IMG/VR virus record: IMGVR_UViG_3300033388_005192
Coordinates: 1 to 20,743 of that record
Length of the DNA stretch: 20,743 nucleotides
Origin: a virus
Direction: 5' to 3' (one strand)
Under the pieces are notes generated by a model. The model saw only the letters and a list, made by a program, of their open reading frames with translations. It had not been told where the DNA came from and searched no databases. Shown here piece after piece: positions 20,714-20,743 of this stretch (the first letter of the stretch is position 1; each line of letters opens with the position of its first letter). The translations under genes were made by a program, and so were the position numbers.

Positions 20714-20743
20714 GAACCCACTAACCCCTATGAAAAGGAGATA

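Overview
The window is 20.7 kb from the late (structural) region of a tailed phage or prophage with a long non-contractile tail (siphovirus). Every gene I accept is on the + strand, tightly packed, often with ATGA or TAATG overlaps and mostly with strong AAAGGAG-type ribosome binding sites. The genome looks like that of a phage of a Gram-positive host, perhaps Clostridia-like: the SD sequences are strong, the -10 boxes are TATAAT, the holin is r1t-like, and the tail hub is ReqiPepy6-Gp37-like. The base composition is middling. The exact host cannot be read from the sequence. No integrase, tRNA, CRISPR array or insertion sequence is visible.

Head region (1-5287): an unrecognised gene entering from the left edge; a head-fibre/decoration-like protein; the portal; a prohead protease fused in frame to the major capsid protein, with a second ribosome binding site and ATG at the junction; a head-closure protein; and a tail-terminator-like gene whose reading frame is broken by one base.

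Tail region (5303-17774): major tail protein, a tandem pair of RNA hairpins, a small structural protein, a protein with sixteen 23-residue repeats, a fibre-tail adaptor-like protein, two chaperone-region proteins, a gp10-like protein, a 1506-residue tape measure protein with an internal array of hydrophobic repeats, the distal tail protein, the Gp37-like hub, and a receptor-binding or fibre protein.

Lysis and accessory region (17780 to end): a small membrane protein, an r1t-like holin, then a set of small, mostly membrane-associated proteins. Four promoter-like sites share an unusual architecture: ACA exactly 8 bases upstream of TATAATGAA, and in three of the four TCGC 11 bases further up. 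With two rho-independent terminators they cut this 2.4 kb into separate expression units. No endolysin is seen.

The points most worth a second look are the shared promoter motif and small-gene units, the protease-capsid fusion with its retained internal start, the one-base frameshift in the terminator-like gene, the possible sequestration of the ribosome binding site at 8839-8855, and the duplicated hairpins after the major tail protein. No stretch above about 300 bases lacks a gene; the longest is about 190 bases (18641-18826), which holds a terminator, a promoter and a structured leader.
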